64,000 bases of DNA from Pomacea canaliculata. Lineage: Eukaryota; Mollusca; Gastropoda; Architaenioglossa; Ampullariidae. A program made the position numbers and the translations under genes. The notes beneath the pieces were generated by a model that saw nothing but the letters and a program-made list of their open reading frames with translations, ran no database searches and was not told the DNA's origin. Positions 1-13,015 of the stretch are shown in pieces. Where the stretch lies: assembly GCF_003073045.1 (NCBI RefSeq), contig NC_037590.1, forward strand, positions 36,634,751 to 36,698,750, written 5' to 3'. Numbering within the stretch: the stretch's first letter is position 1; the number at the start of each line of letters is the position of its first letter.

Positions 1-3000
1 TGGTTGCCATGCCAACTGTAGTAGCTGCTGGCACTAAAACAGCCAATGCCAAAAAAAAGGCAACAAAAGCAGCAGCAAAAATGATAAAGGCTGCATTAAC
101 GGCATCAGCATCACCTGGGAAAAAAGGCAAAGGAAAACAGGTATCCTAGAATTATTCAGATCATTGCCATTTTCAGTTACTATTAATTGAAGTAGAGTTG
201 GGAAAGTAATAGACGAAGTGTACTGAATTTTCTTTTTTTATCCTGATTGGAGGTGGCCAGAAGTATCTTCTCAGTGTTAAACTCAATAATTATCAGTTTT
301 ATATGAAAGAACTCCAGCTTTTTCTGTTTTTAGTCTTTATCAGTAAAAGGTAGTCCCTTGACCTTAGTCATGGAGGAGTTAGATACCCCACATTTTGTGG
401 CCATCTTTTTTTGTGAGGATAGTGTCCATATTCTTTCCCTTGCTGTCTTTCTCCAATCTTCTAAGGAGTTGGGTTCCCATTCCACTGCTGGGAAAGTACA
501 TTGCGGCACCCAGGTATTGAATTAGTGTGCGCACTTTTGGGTTCAGTACCATTGCTCTAACTACTGTAAGAGTTATTACTATCACATTCTCCTCCATTAT
601 CCATACATATGCAGTTCAAAAAAATCTGTTCTGGTTTTAGGAAGGTTAGTTAATCAAACTCCTGGTAGATGAATGGAAATTAGAAACATATTTCCAGATT
701 TAAAAAATTTTTTTTTTTAAAGTAAAATGGCTTTAACGCCAAAACAAAATTGGCTTATCTCCTTTCATTTTTTTTCCATTTGCCCATGACCCTGGTTCCT
801 TGCACGCATAGATGCCTTTTAAATTTAATCAATATCAGATTGTGCTTATGTTTCTGTTAGGCATCCACCGTTGATGATGATGGTAAACCAGGAAAAGGTG
901 CTACAGCAGCTGGTGGGTTCACCATCTTATCAGAGAAGAAGCTTTTCCTTGGACAGAAGGTGTGTTCCTAGGATATAACCCGATGTTGGAAGAATTACTT
1001 TAGTTTACAAGTAAATACAGCATGCATAAGCTATGAAGAAGTGCTATAAATTTGTTGATGTTTATAAATGTACTTATTCATTTTGTTTCAATTTGAATTG
1101 TAGATATAATTTATTACTAACATGGTTTGTGTTGTATCCTTATATACGTTTGTTATGTAAGCTACTATATTAAGAAGAAACACCAAATATCTACTTATTA
1201 AGATGATGATACTGTTATTGTCTTATACTAATTTGGCGATCTTATTTCAGTTGACAGTCTTGCAGGGAGATATTGTCAAAGTTGCTGCTGATGCAATAGT
1301 CCACCCAACCAATTCCACATACCACATGGGTGGGGAGGTTGGTAAGTATATCACAGACTTGAGAATTGTTCTCTTTACTAATTTTTTTTTTGTGGTTTAA
1401 TTAGATTTGATTTTTTTAAATTTATAATTTTCCATTAATTTTAGGTCAAGCTATTCAGAAAGCTGGTGGCCGAGAATTTCAGAAAGAGATTGACAGCTTA
1501 AAATCTCTACAGCCATCCATAGGCACAGCTGAAGGTTAGTAAAAAAATTTTTTATGTTAACACATGCACTAGTATTCGTATGTATGTACCATACTTATGT
1601 GTGCACAAGATGTGTGTGTGTGTGAGAGAAGGAGGGAGAGGTGTTTGGGAGATAGTAGTATGACCAGTTACCAAAGTACAGTGTGGTCCAAGTAACATGA
1701 AATGCTGCTCTATCTGAGCTCTATAAATCACAGACAGCAATTTTTTATGAGTAAATTTGACAGTTAATACAAGGGGTATTCAAAATTTTACTTCCAGACA
1801 TAATGGCCCTCCCTTAGAATTTTCTGGTTGTTTTTTTTTTTTTTTTTTGTAGTTTTGTCCATTGCCTTCTAAAATTTGGATGGTGATTCATCAATTGTTA
1901 TATATGTATATTGTCAAATTTTCATTGCCTAGATGCAGCCACATTTTTAGCACTTTTTAGTAGATTAGATTAGATTATTGCCCGTTATGCCGGTCGGCAC
2001 GTAGGGCAGTGACAAAGGTCCTCGACTTTGCCTGTCCTGGGCTAGACTCCCCACAGTACCCCAGCTGAGGTTTAGGGTCGTTCGGCGCCAGGTGATCTTG
2101 GGCCGACCTCGCTTGCGTTTTCCTTCCAGTGTAAGGCAGTTTTTATGATGGAGTTGCTCCCGCCTCGAAGGACGTGACCAATCCAGCGCCATCGCTTCTT
2201 CAACAGGATGGTGGCCATACTCTCCTGTCCACACTGGGCAAGTAGTTCTTCGTTGGAGATTGTCCTTGGCCAGAAGATGCCCAGGATTCTTCGCAGGCTT
2301 TTGGTGTGGAAGACTGACAGTTTGTTGAGGTCGCTGTCAGTCATTCGCCAGCACTCCGAGCCATACAGTAGAGTGGACATGACCAGACTCTGGTAAAGTC
2401 TCAGCTTGGTATTGATGCTGTACTGTGTCGACTTCCAGATGTTGCGTAGGCTACAAAAGATGCCCCTGCCTTTGCTCAGTCTGCTCTGGATGTCACGGCC
2501 TGCTCCTCCATCTTGCGTGACCACGCTGCCCAAGCTTTCAACCATCGGCAGGTCTTCTCCCTCTATGCTGATCGGTGTTGGATTGGTGCTGTTCAGGGTC
2601 ATCACTTCTGTCTTTGTCCGGCTGATGTGCAGTCCGACCTGCTGCGCAAAAGTGTGCAGGCGAATTGTCTTCTCCTGCATGTGCCGGTGGGTGTGTGACA
2701 GCAGGGCCAGGTCGTCGGCAAAGTCTAGGTCTTCTAAGTTCGTGGAGAGTGTCCATCGTATGCCCCTTGGTTCATCTTCCGTTGTATGGTGCGTTACCCA
2801 GTCAATGACAAGGTTAAAGAGCAGGGAAGACATCACGCAGCCCTGTCTCACTCCGGTCCCGACCTCAAAGTAGATGTCACTGTTTCCAACACAGCATGAA
2901 AAGTTCGCATAGAAGCTTTTGATCAGAGTACAATTTCCATTGGTATTCATGGATGCTGTCAAAAGCTTCTGGAAATCTACGAAGTTAATATAGAGCTGCC

Positions 3001-6000
3001 TCTGCACTCTGTGCACTGTTCAATGATGTTGCGTAGTGAGAATATCTGGTCGGTGCATCCTCTTCTTCTACGAAAACAGCCTGTTCTTCTCTAAGTTGTG
3101 TGTCCACTGCCTCTGAGATCCTCGCCAGTTGTTTGCATTCCTTTCTTTGGGATTTTGACGATCACTCCTCTGGTCAGTCATCTGGGACTTGCTTCCTTCC
3201 CATACCTGCGGTAAATAGGGGTTGCAGGATATTGGCTGCCAGTTCTGGGTCTGCCTTGGAATAATTCAGCATTCAGATTGTCCTGACCTGGTTCTTCAAG
3301 GACTTATCGCTGTGATGGTCTCAATGGCTTCTTGTATGTCGACTTCTTCGGAAGGTGGATTCTCTCTGAAGTGTTCAGCGTAGCTTCCCTCTATTGCAAA
3401 TAATAAGTCAGGATTGACAGGTATTGCATACAAATGAGCTTGTGAAGAAAGCAACACACAGGCAAGATTAAATGTAGGAGAAATTATGTAACAGTATTAC
3501 ATTTAATAATGAGCAAGGTGAGCAGAAGGCATGGAAAGAAGTCCGATATTGTGGCATACATTATACTAGATATGAGTAAAATTATTTCAATGGTAGGTGT
3601 TTGTTGTATTTAACATTGTGACAGGCAATAAATAAGGCAAATATGGTGAAAGGATATTGCAAACTACAATAAAACAAGTCTCCCAGAAAAAACATTAAAG
3701 GGAGTTATACCTGCCCTGCTGTGCATAATTTTCTTTTATCTTCTCTCTGCATATCATGTAGAGCCAAGGTTTGTTTAGGGTATAGCACTCAGTAAATACC
3801 CCCGAGCACAAAGAATGGAGTTTAGCAAGAACAAACAAAATGCATTAATATGGAAATAACATATATTCCTGATCATATTTTTCCCATGCAGGGTTGCATA
3901 AAAATACAAAATCAAACATGTTTTACTTAAAATGTGAGCAAATAAAGTTAAATCCACTCAGTATCTCAATTTGAGGATATCAGAATATGTTTTATAGTGG
4001 TCCAGAAATCTTTACATGAGTCTGTAAGGTCTGCACTATATGAATAAAGTTTATTACAGTATTTAGTAAAAGAATCAGACATAAGTTAATGTATTTTTTA
4101 TGCAGGATTATAAATCTACACACTTGTGTACACAAACCTTTCAGTAAAATTGCTTAACACAGCGTTTCTGTTGTGATTGTTAGCTCATCAGTCACCTCTT
4201 GTTATGGATCTTTTATTTTCTTCAAGGAAAGTATTTTTGAACATGGGGTTTCCCTCTATTGATGCGTGTTAAACACTGCTTTTATCTCATTTTGTAGATT
4301 CCAAAGGTGCCACTATCCAGTACTTAAGAGATATTGGGGCAGCTTTAGATGTATCAGTCAATATTTGTTATGGTAACGGAAGACTTTACAAGACCAAAAA
4401 AGTGACATGGATTTTAATGTTATTAATTTCTTATATATATTCATTTGGAAACTTCTTGTGCCATTTCAAAATCTTCATAGTGCACAGATTTCTTAATGCA
4501 CATATGAGGCTGGCTGTTGGCATGGGTGTGCTAGCTTTCACTTTGAAAAACTTGTCCTATATTTACAGTCAACCCTGTCCATTTATTTTGATAATAGGCT
4601 AGCATTCCATTCACAAATATACTCTGTGGAAATATTGTTAATATTAATTTTTATCCCCAGAGAATTTTACTTTAAATGGTCTAAAATGATCACATTGTAA
4701 GTGACCTGTGACATTGTAGCTACTACTTGCACTACCCTGAACCATAGCGAAAGGTGGAAATAGCCTCTTTGAAGGCCAGTCAGGAAAGATGCTAATGTCA
4801 AGCATGTCAAACAAAGTGGGAGAACAGATATTTGAAAATGACTTCCCCTTTGTAAACTAAAAAAGTGAACTGATTTTGCTCTCTCAATACTTTAATTATA
4901 GAAATATAAACAGTTGAAAAATATACTACATGTTGACAGATGATTGGTTAGCATTTATCCTAGTTTTACAGAGATACCTTCTGGAAGGCAGGCTCGTTGC
5001 TTGGTGGGTTAACAAATAAATTATGAAATTATATTTAAAAAAAACCTATCCTGAAGATATTTTGTTTTAAAAAAGTCATGTTGTATTGCTGAAGTCATTT
5101 GAGAGGCAGACAACATCCTCCGTTTCAGCTGCAATGTGTCCAGGACAGAAATTCACAGCGAAGTATGTTATTCACGTGAACAGTCCCTCCTGGAGTGACA
5201 CCAACTCACAGCAACAACTGAAATTAGCTGTGGAGAATATCCTCAAGCTTGCTGATGAGAAGCATTTGAAATCAGTGGCTCTGCCCTCTATTAGCAGTGG
5301 AAAGTGAGTACTTCCCTTAACTTACTCTTTTCCACCAGTGTCTGAACATGGCTGTGCCTTCCAGTAGGGCTTGATGTAATGTGCCTTTGGTCAGAGTGAT
5401 CTTTATTTTGCCTTGTCTTTTCTAGTGGTTTCATCATCTTCTAAATTTGGAAACTGAGTCTTTAAGGCCAAGACAGACTCAAAATTGAGCAAAACAGTTA
5501 AATTTAACTGATGTGCCTGCATGCATTTTCCTGATATTCCGACTGCTGCAGTGAGGTCACAGGTATGGCCCCTGGCATTTTCCCATTACATACATAAACC
5601 TTTCCTCCTCATATCAAATAACATTCCATTCCCAGGAAGTTATTGTAATGGAATGTTTTGAGAAGCAAGATGCAAGGCAAATGTTATCATTTCTGGCTAA
5701 AGGCATGATGGTATTTAACATGTTCAGGCAGTCAGGTTATTATTTTTATTGTATCCTAGCAACCATTTGTCCGGGTCATAACTTCCCTGCAAAATTTGTC
5801 ATCTGCTGCAATGGTCCTACGTGGAAGCTTGACAATGCACAAAGCCTTTTGGAGACAGCAATTATTAACTGTCTCAAACTGGCAGATTCCAAAAACCTCA
5901 AGTCTCTGGCTGTACCATCTCTAGGCAGTGGGCGGTAGGTATACTTGCTGGTTTGACATTAGTCCTGATTATTTATTTTCCAGCACAATAGTATAAACTA

Positions 6001-6945
6001 TTTTTGTGTAATCTTCATTTGTTGGCTTGTGTGATGTTGTGTCTGTCTGTCTTAACTGTGGCAACAGATAACAAATTGTTTAAAATGACATGCACTTTTT
6101 GACCATATACTGATGATAAGTGGATAAAACTAATAATTTAAAGTTATCAATCTTATTGAGAAGCACAAGTCTGGGGATAATGATATACAAAAATTATTGC
6201 ACCATTTTAAATAGAAAGAATTTGGCCTTGTGAACGTGCAGACAAAAATTCAAATGTGTATTGTTCCCAATTCTGAAAGTTTGCCTGCATACTGTTTTAC
6301 TTGTTTGCACCACAGTCCAACCATTTTTTTTTATTTGCAAGAATGTCTCTTACAGACTGACAACTAAAACAATCTGAAGAACCAGTTGCTGAACACTTGC
6401 AGGATTTCCTTATCTTTGAAGATTCCTTGCTTTAATCTTTTCAGAGTTTCAACAAAACAACTTTTGTTAGATCTGTTCAATGTCTTTAGGCCTGCACCCC
6501 ATTTGTCATGCAGTCTTTAACAGCGGCTACTGGCAACATAACATATGAAATAGTACAAGTAGTGATGCATTTTGGATGTTATGAGGGCAATATGTGAGTC
6601 TGGTAGTATTTCTGGAGAAATGACTTTTTGGTAAGTCTGTTCTTCCACATCTTGTGGAAAGAGGCATTGTAGGCAAAATAACAGTGAGGTATAGTCCCCA
6701 CTGTATTTGTATCTTCTGTCATACATTAACTAAACTCCCTTTAACATTTTGGTAAAGGCGCACATTTTTTTCTGTGTTGCAGTGGAGGATTTCCAAAACA
6801 AACAGCAGCACAAATCATTTTGCAGTCTATTCGTAACTACTTCAGTTCTACCGCCAGCAGTTCCCTTAAGCAAATCTATTTTGTGCTTTATGATACTGAA
6901 AGTGTGAATGTCTACACATCAGAGCTAGGCCGTTTGGACTCGTAG
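1..6945 (+). CDS. MACROH2A: Core histone variant macroH2A, 3' part (linker plus macro domain), partial at the 5' end
   Basis: macroH2A replaces H2A in nucleosomes of repressed or specialised chromatin; its macro domain can bind ADP-ribose. The histone fold lies to the left of the window. Exons read 1-140, 861-959, 1251-1341, 1445-1534, then either 5129-5303 or 5760-5934, then 6783-6945 ending TAG. The first exon is the Lys/Ala-rich linker. Exon 3 has the macro-domain signature GDIVKVAADAIVHPTN, and the last exon begins GGFPKQTAAQ, typical of macroH2A. Exons 5129-5303 and 5760-5934 are both 175 bp, both enter in phase 1 and leave in phase 2, and encode the same segment, so they look mutually exclusive. 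Intron 1535-5128 holds a minus-strand LINE. Poly(A) signal at 7073. The family call is secure; the isoform arrangement is inferred from phase and similarity. Confidence 0.93.
341..565 (+). repeat. SINE-like dispersed repeat, copy A
   Basis: This intronic stretch starts with AAAAGGTAGTCCCTTGACC and runs through a GGAG...TTAGATACCCC block and a GCGGCACCCAGGTATTGAA block. The same blocks in the same order, diverged, recur near 41474-41745 and 51388-51600. It has no coding potential I trust. Ends are approximate and no target duplication was resolved. Confidence 0.45.
1961..3400 (-). mobile_element. LINE fragment, reverse transcriptase C-terminal half and 3' end (Nimb/RTE-like)
   Basis: A 314-codon frame at 2072-3016 encodes the RT segments VRQGCVMSSLLFN and LDFADDLALLSH, then the post-RT motif LLYGSECWRMT and RRILGIFWPRTISNEELL. 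Upstream, 3017-3400 still reads as the linker before the RT (a PGQDNLNAELFQADPELAA-like string), but in broken frames. The 3' end is at about 1961-1980, a short AATCT repeat tail typical of non-LTR elements. The element is truncated at its 5' end and lies antisense in a macroH2A intron. Clade assignment is tentative. Confidence 0.85.
4298..4372 (+). other. Candidate cryptic cassette exon in the macroH2A gene
   Basis: A pyrimidine-rich acceptor ending TTTTGTAG precedes an open 75-nt block followed by GTAACG. The block is 25 codons, symmetric phase 1-1, and reads DSKGATIQYLRDIGAALDVS onwards without a stop in the macroH2A frame. It could be inserted between the exon ending at 1534 and either alternative exon. 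I recognise no homology; it may be chance. Confidence 0.3.
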
Positions 6946-7072
6946 GTTAGTCCATCAGTTATCACAAAGTACCATAAGGCCATGTTAGAAATTAAATTTT
7001 ATTACTTCACTTTCATTTTTTAACTGTTGATGTATTTTCTACTGTTGATACTTTGGGTTAAAGTGGATATTT

Positions 7073-7078
7073 AATAAA
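7073..7078 (+). terminator. AATAAA poly(A) signal of the macroH2A gene
   Basis: Canonical hexamer 128 nt after the stop codon, followed by a T-run. Confidence 0.6.
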
Positions 7079-10000
7079 ACTGCTCTATTTTTTTTTTAAC
7101 CCGGTCATATTAAAATGCCTTATCATTTAATGTCTTATTCATGTTCCCTTTTTTTTTTATCCCCAAAGGGAATGGGTTTGTTTGGAGTATGAGTCTTCGT
7201 TTCTGGTTAAGAATGATGTTTTTTATAATGTCACTTTCCATTATGTTTTGCCTCTTTGTGAATGATGAATTTCGTTCTAGCATCCATAGCAGTTTTATGA
7301 CAGTTTGTTTTTTCCTTTAGTGATATAAATATTAAAGCTTTTCTTGCAGAGACTTCTTGTTTTTAGAAGTTACACTACATTAAGATGATGATATCCAGAA
7401 ATAGTTTTTCCATATTAACTCCACCAATAAGAAACTAATATCAAGTCACAAATATTTCAAAAGAAGTTGAAAATTAATGGTTCGATGACTTGTGTTTCTG
7501 CTAAAAATTAATTGCAGTGTGTTTAAATCTTGAGTTTATAAAGAATATGCAAAATGAAACTTTCCCAACATTACTTGCCTTTCGTAGAAGAGTTATTGTA
7601 AGACAGTTTACACTGTGAGAGTCAATAAAATGTGAATTATTTCTCTGGATCTTGCCTGTTATGGTGATGTTGCACAAAGGGTTTGTTATTTCTTGTAATC
7701 CAAACATATGTTTACAGTTACTTCCAGCCATGTTAGAACCTTTATAAAAGCTAGATTTTTGCAAAATTTGTTTTAACCCTCCAAGCACAGCATAAAAGTA
7801 TAAACATTACAAAGACTGACTAATAACTGAAAACTGTGAAAACGACGCTAAAGTTTATTTTTTATTATTGCTCTTCTTAGGTAAACATTAGACCAAGAAA
7901 CCTATACATTTATGGAAAAGAGAATGGTTGAACTTTGCAATAAAAGTAATGAAAATCCCCTTCCGTGGGCTTCCCCAGCAAAGCCACAATTGTGACCCAT
8001 CGTGCCCAAAGAGTTAAACAATGAATCCTGCATAATAAGTCTTTGGAGCAAACTTTCAAGAATTTGACGAAGAGAAGCAGCAGGAAGAATTTTACATGTT
8101 CAACATTTTGTACACCATATTGGGGTTATTCTCTTTACAAGATCAACATATCAGGCAAGGTCCCAGTAATTGAAAAAAAAAAAAAGAGAGAGAGAGAGAA
8201 AGAATAAAGGAAAGTAAATGTTTCTTGCTTGTGAAAATTATGCAAAGTATAGAAATATTGATAGCAAATTAGAGGATATATTTGCAGGAGTGTTTTCAAG
8301 TTTTAGCAGGAAGTTCTCTAGTGTGTCTAATACAGAAATGCTTTGGTTCAAAAACAAAATAGGAAACAGTTCTTACTTAATCAGATACATTTTTATGTGC
8401 ATTTGTCTTGAATTGAGTCCCACCACAATTTCTTTTACACCAGATGTACTTGTGACTCTTCTGTGAAACATTTGAATGATTGTCACACTCTGTGAGTGTG
8501 TGTTTTAACCAATGATGTCTCATTGTGTGTTGTAACAATGTGACTGTATTATGTAAAACTTTTAAGTTATTCCTTACACATACAGAAAACTTATGAGAAA
8601 GATGGTGTGACCTTAATCCATAGGTAATGGAAAGATATATTTTGTTGGGTAGATATAAAGTACTTGCAGTGACATATATAGTGAAAAAAATTAGAGAATA
8701 ATGCATGCATAGTTTGATGGTATTAACAGCAGCCCTCAAATAATAGAAACATTTTTTCAAGGGATTCTATTGGTAGTGCTAGTCGAAGAGTGAAATTTTC
8801 TCTTAAAAAAAAAATCACCTTAACAGTCCCTGGAAACTTTCCACTACACTGTATGCAAGTTTGTTTGTTTTTTTTTTGTGTGATATATGTTGAATTGTAC
8901 AAGGAGCAGCAAATGATCAGATGATAATTTGATTTTGATGTCAACATACTTTATGGAGAAAACTTCATATAGCTAAAGTCCTTGGTAGGAATGAGGTGGG
9001 AGTTAATGTTATCACTGTTTTGTTTGAAATTCTGTGCATGGGTTTAGATAGTTTTTTTTTCCTAGCTTATAACTGCGTGGGCTACAGAAGAAGCTGTGAA
9101 TGAAAAGACTATGTAATCTTTCCTTGTTTGTTATTTTTTATGTGATGCATATTGTAAGCCATCAGTACTGTGATTCTGTGCATGTGATTTTGATTTATAA
9201 GACTGTTAATGAATTTTACATGTGATCTAGATTCTTACAGTTATGACTTGGTTACAAATTGTGTGCAGTGATCAAAGTGCATTGTTTGATTTGAGATTTG
9301 TTCGCTGAAAGATCATGCTTCACTGGTCAAAGAGAATACAATTACAATGGGCCATGCAGGCTTGAAGTTGACTATTTAACAAAAAAGCATCTTTGCCTAG
9401 TTGAATGGTGTTAAGTGCATGACAGTGTAGTGTGCTTTTGCTCATTATCCCAGTGTTCAATTGAAGAGATAAAGACTCATTAATTCTGAAAAATTTCTTT
9501 ACATCTAGGATTATTTCATGTATGGCTGCATGAGTCTTTGCTCAGTGCCAAGTCAAGCTGTGGTTATGTTTTAAATTTTTTTAAGGTTACTGATTTGAAA
9601 GGACCAGAGGAGAAGAATCAGTGGACCATCTGTTTACATGTAATTCACAAGCAAAACAACTTTTTAACTCATTAGGCAGCAGTTTCATGGCTGATTATAT
9701 ATCTTAGCAGCCAGATTATAATTTGTATCAAGCTCTGCATTATTTTGAATGAGGCGGAAGATGTGACTGTCATGTATTATGGTATTCTCAGCATTCTACT
9801 ATATATTTTATGTATATGAAATCAGTGAGCCATGTTTCATAGTTTGTCTGGTTTCAAGGTCATCCTTTTGGATTCTAACAAATTTTTCTTACTCTCGAAA
9901 GCTTAAATTAAGGTAATGGATGATTATTAAAAGACAGAATTTGAACATAGTCTTTTAGTTGGGTTTTTTTTTAAAAATTATTTTGTGTGTATGAAGGGGG

Positions 10001-10370
10001 CCATTTAAAACATTTTAAAATTCCCTGTTTAGACATCAGGGAGTTGTTGAATATTAAAAAAGTTTTTAAAATAAGTAGTTAAACATGCGAAGAGGTTGTT
10101 CCCTAAACTTTCAGGAAAAGTACATTTTATGTATAACAAGAAGAGCCATCACAGAACCCTAATAAATATGCACATAATTTTCTGAAAATTTGAGATTTTT
10201 TTTGTTTGACATGTATCCCCCAGGCCTAGTCTTTACAAAACTTCTCTAGACTTTTAAAACTGTTACAAACCCTGTGTACAGTGACCAGAACCTAAAGAGC
10301 AAGTATACAACACATGCAAAATGTACAAATCAAACTTATTCCAAAAGTATAAGAGTACGCAATATAAAGC
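7079..10370. other. Gap between the convergent macroH2A and BLOC1S2 genes
   Basis: AT-rich sequence with only short, incoherent frames. There is a short GA tract near 8185-8199 and several further AATAAA-like hexamers, so part of it could be an extended macroH2A 3' UTR. I see no gene or transposon that I can support. Confidence 0.5.
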
Positions 10371-10377
10371 TTTTACT

Positions 10378-10383
10378 TTTATT
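10378..10383 (-). terminator. AATAAA poly(A) signal of BLOC1S2
   Basis: Hexamer on the minus strand, about 126 nt beyond the BLOC1S2 stop. Confidence 0.5.
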
Positions 10384-10508
10384 TGCCTCAGCAGCAGACA
10401 GTTCACAGGTACACTTACAAATGTTCATCTTATATACATCCTAAGCAACTAATTGCATGCACACACAAACACCTGGATGTGTTCCTTTACCATCAAACCC
10501 ATGAATTT

Positions 10509-13015
10509 TTATCTTCGTTCTAGAGTCTTCAGCTTTGCCTCTGTGTGAAAAAAGGGAACGAACTTAAAAATTAAAAATTTAACAATGTATAGTTTACCAA
10601 TAATTTAAGGTTCTGTTAGTTTAGCAGTTGAGAGATGAATGTTCAAGGAAAAAAAACCAACTCCTTCCCTAATGTCTCGCTAATGCTTACCAAACTGCTA
10701 TAGCTTCCCACCATCCAAAATTTTTCAGCTGACAGATAACTAGTAGGCAGATAGGTAGTTTAGATTGTTTTTTTTTGCTTTTAGAATACTGAAGAATGAG
10801 CAGACAGAAATTGTAGCCATCATAAAAGATCAGATAAACATAACCGTTTTCCTTGTAAATTTGAGTAAGACAGGTAATTGTGTATAAAAACAATTCTGTA
10901 AAACTGGCATACCGAGTCTCTTGGAATACTGGTCAAGACTATAGGCAGCCTGTTCCAATGCTGCAACACTCTCCTCAATGGCATCAATCTGATCCAGATA
11001 AGGTTGGAGACTTTTGTCTACGGTAAACAAATGAGCACTTTACATAAGGCATTTCATGCAATTTAAAATCATCATTACAATAGGTTTATCTCTATGAAAA
11101 TCTTTTCTCTTCAACAGTAATTTGGGGGTGAAGAGGGGGTTTCCGATCAGAAGGACAACTAAGGACAAAAATACTATCACAGCTAAACAGCTGCATAGGG
11201 ATAGGGAAAGACTGCATACCAGTATTGTCATGTATACCAGTGTTGTCATATAAAACGAATAGATATGCAAAATACTGAAACATACATTAGGGATCCAAAC
11301 ATAATTTTTAACATCAGATGAAAATCTTCATGAGCATTAATGCAACCCCGTATATTAAATCTTTGCAGTCAGACATTTAAGATGGATCACGACACCTCTA
11401 GAAGCCACTAATTTGTCCAGAGTCATTTCAAGCTAATGATTAAAACATGTCACACATATCACTTGAGCATTTGGTTACCAATATTTCTCTCTGGCTACAT
11501 AAGCATGCATTTCTAAGGTTATTAATCAAAATGAGAGACATGGTGCATGGTCAGGTAATTGTATGGTTTGGAAGGTGAAATAATCATGGGCTGATTTGTC
11601 CAGACTTTAATTTTAAACAAATTTGAAAAAAAACCAACGAAAGACATGCATTAAAAACAGCTTTATATGGAGGAAAACTCACATTTTTCATTCAAATCAT
11701 GTAATGCGCTTCCAATACTGAGTGCTATGTGCTTCATCTCTGAGTATTTGCAGATGGTCACTTTGTTCATCTTTTCCAAGAGTTTGTAGTCTTCAATAGT
11801 TCCTGGAACCATTTATTTTCAATATATATACTTTTTATTCCACTGTTATTACACACACAGACACCCCAAAAAGTATTAAAAAGTAACAGACATAATGTCA
11901 AGACTGGACTGGTTGTCCTGTACAAGATCTGCTTATATTCACCTAAAATATGCAAGAGTGGCAGGCCATGTCTATCTACTGCCACTCCCAACAACAGGAG
12001 TCCGTCATGGCGACACTGACTGACTTCTATGCTGCTAAATCTTTTATATACATGATTAAATCACTAATAAAGGTTTCAAAGATTATTCTCAATCATATGA
12101 GGTAACATTTCATCTACAAGATTTGAGGGTATAAAAAGATATGTAAGGGTAATTCAAATAAATGCATGTAAATAATAAAAAAGTGGAACGAGATTTCTCA
12201 TTTGTAGCAGATTCAAACTGTCCAGCAATCCTCGCAGGTCGGTGAGTGAAAATCTCTCATTCTGAAGGTGACAGCCGTTTACATTTTTGCAGTATTTCTA
12301 CAAAACCTAGTGCTACTATAGTAACTCACAGGTTGCTTAACAATATAGATTATCAAAACTGCTTACATTCCTGCACACCATTTTATTGTAATCATGTTCA
12401 AAGAATCAAAAATGAGCATCAGACTAAACAATATGTGGAGTGTAACACCTTCTAGCTCTCCTCTCAAGTATTCTGCAGTTTTCTGGAATGTTTCATGACA
12501 AAGCTCGACAACGTCAGCTGGGGGTGGTTCTTTAGCCTCCTCCGATTCTTCAACATCTATTCAAAAATAACGTCAAAATATAATCCACTAATGAATTCAT
12601 CATTATTTCACAAGCGAAATTTCAAGCTTTATATATTCTGATTTATGTCTGCTAGTGTAGTTATTTCCAAAAGAAAGGTATTGACATCTCCTCTGTTAGA
12701 GTGATGTTAAGACAGTTCGTCCTGGAAACAGTGCGTACAGCTAGTAATTATAATAGTCAGAGGGAAAGCAACAAATTCAAGACACACAGTTCAACGTTAC
12801 GGAAAACTGCACTGAGTTCTATCTCGCGTTTTAATGTAGCTAGCGTTTTTATTTAATCTCCTTTGCATATATAGAAGTACATATATTGTCTATGAATTGA
12901 TACTTAGGTTGCAAATAACCGTACTATAACGGAAAAGGACCTATTTTGTGATGGCAGAGGCGCGATAACCCTTACCTGGTGATTTTGGTAAAGTCTGCTC
13001 CGCCTTCTCCGCCAT
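10509..13015 (-). CDS. BLOC1S2: Biogenesis of lysosome-related organelles complex 1 subunit 2
   Basis: BLOC1S2 is a coiled-coil subunit shared by BLOC-1 and BORC, cytosolic complexes that act in endosome-to-LRO cargo sorting and lysosome positioning. Exons on the minus strand: 13015-12976, 12556-12449, 11802-11683, 11017-10913 and 10540-10509. They total 405 nt (134 residues), and every junction is phase 1. Diagnostic strings are [51 protein letters not shown] and the C-terminus [10 protein letters not shown], colinear with vertebrate BLOC1S2 (about 142 residues). The acidic N-terminus is less conserved. The donor of exon 2 is GTGTTA, weaker than usual, but it alone restores frame and family length. 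It shares a 474-bp 5' interval with RNF181. Confidence 0.95.

Noticed and set aside
8377-8947. Minus-strand frames of 127 and 74 codons between macroH2A and BLOC1S2
   Set aside because: AT-rich chance frames without motifs, splice structure or similarity.
12190-12245. Candidate extra BLOC1S2 exon on the minus strand
   Set aside because: The exons ending at 12449 and starting at 11802 join in phase and match the family length exactly, so the block is not needed.
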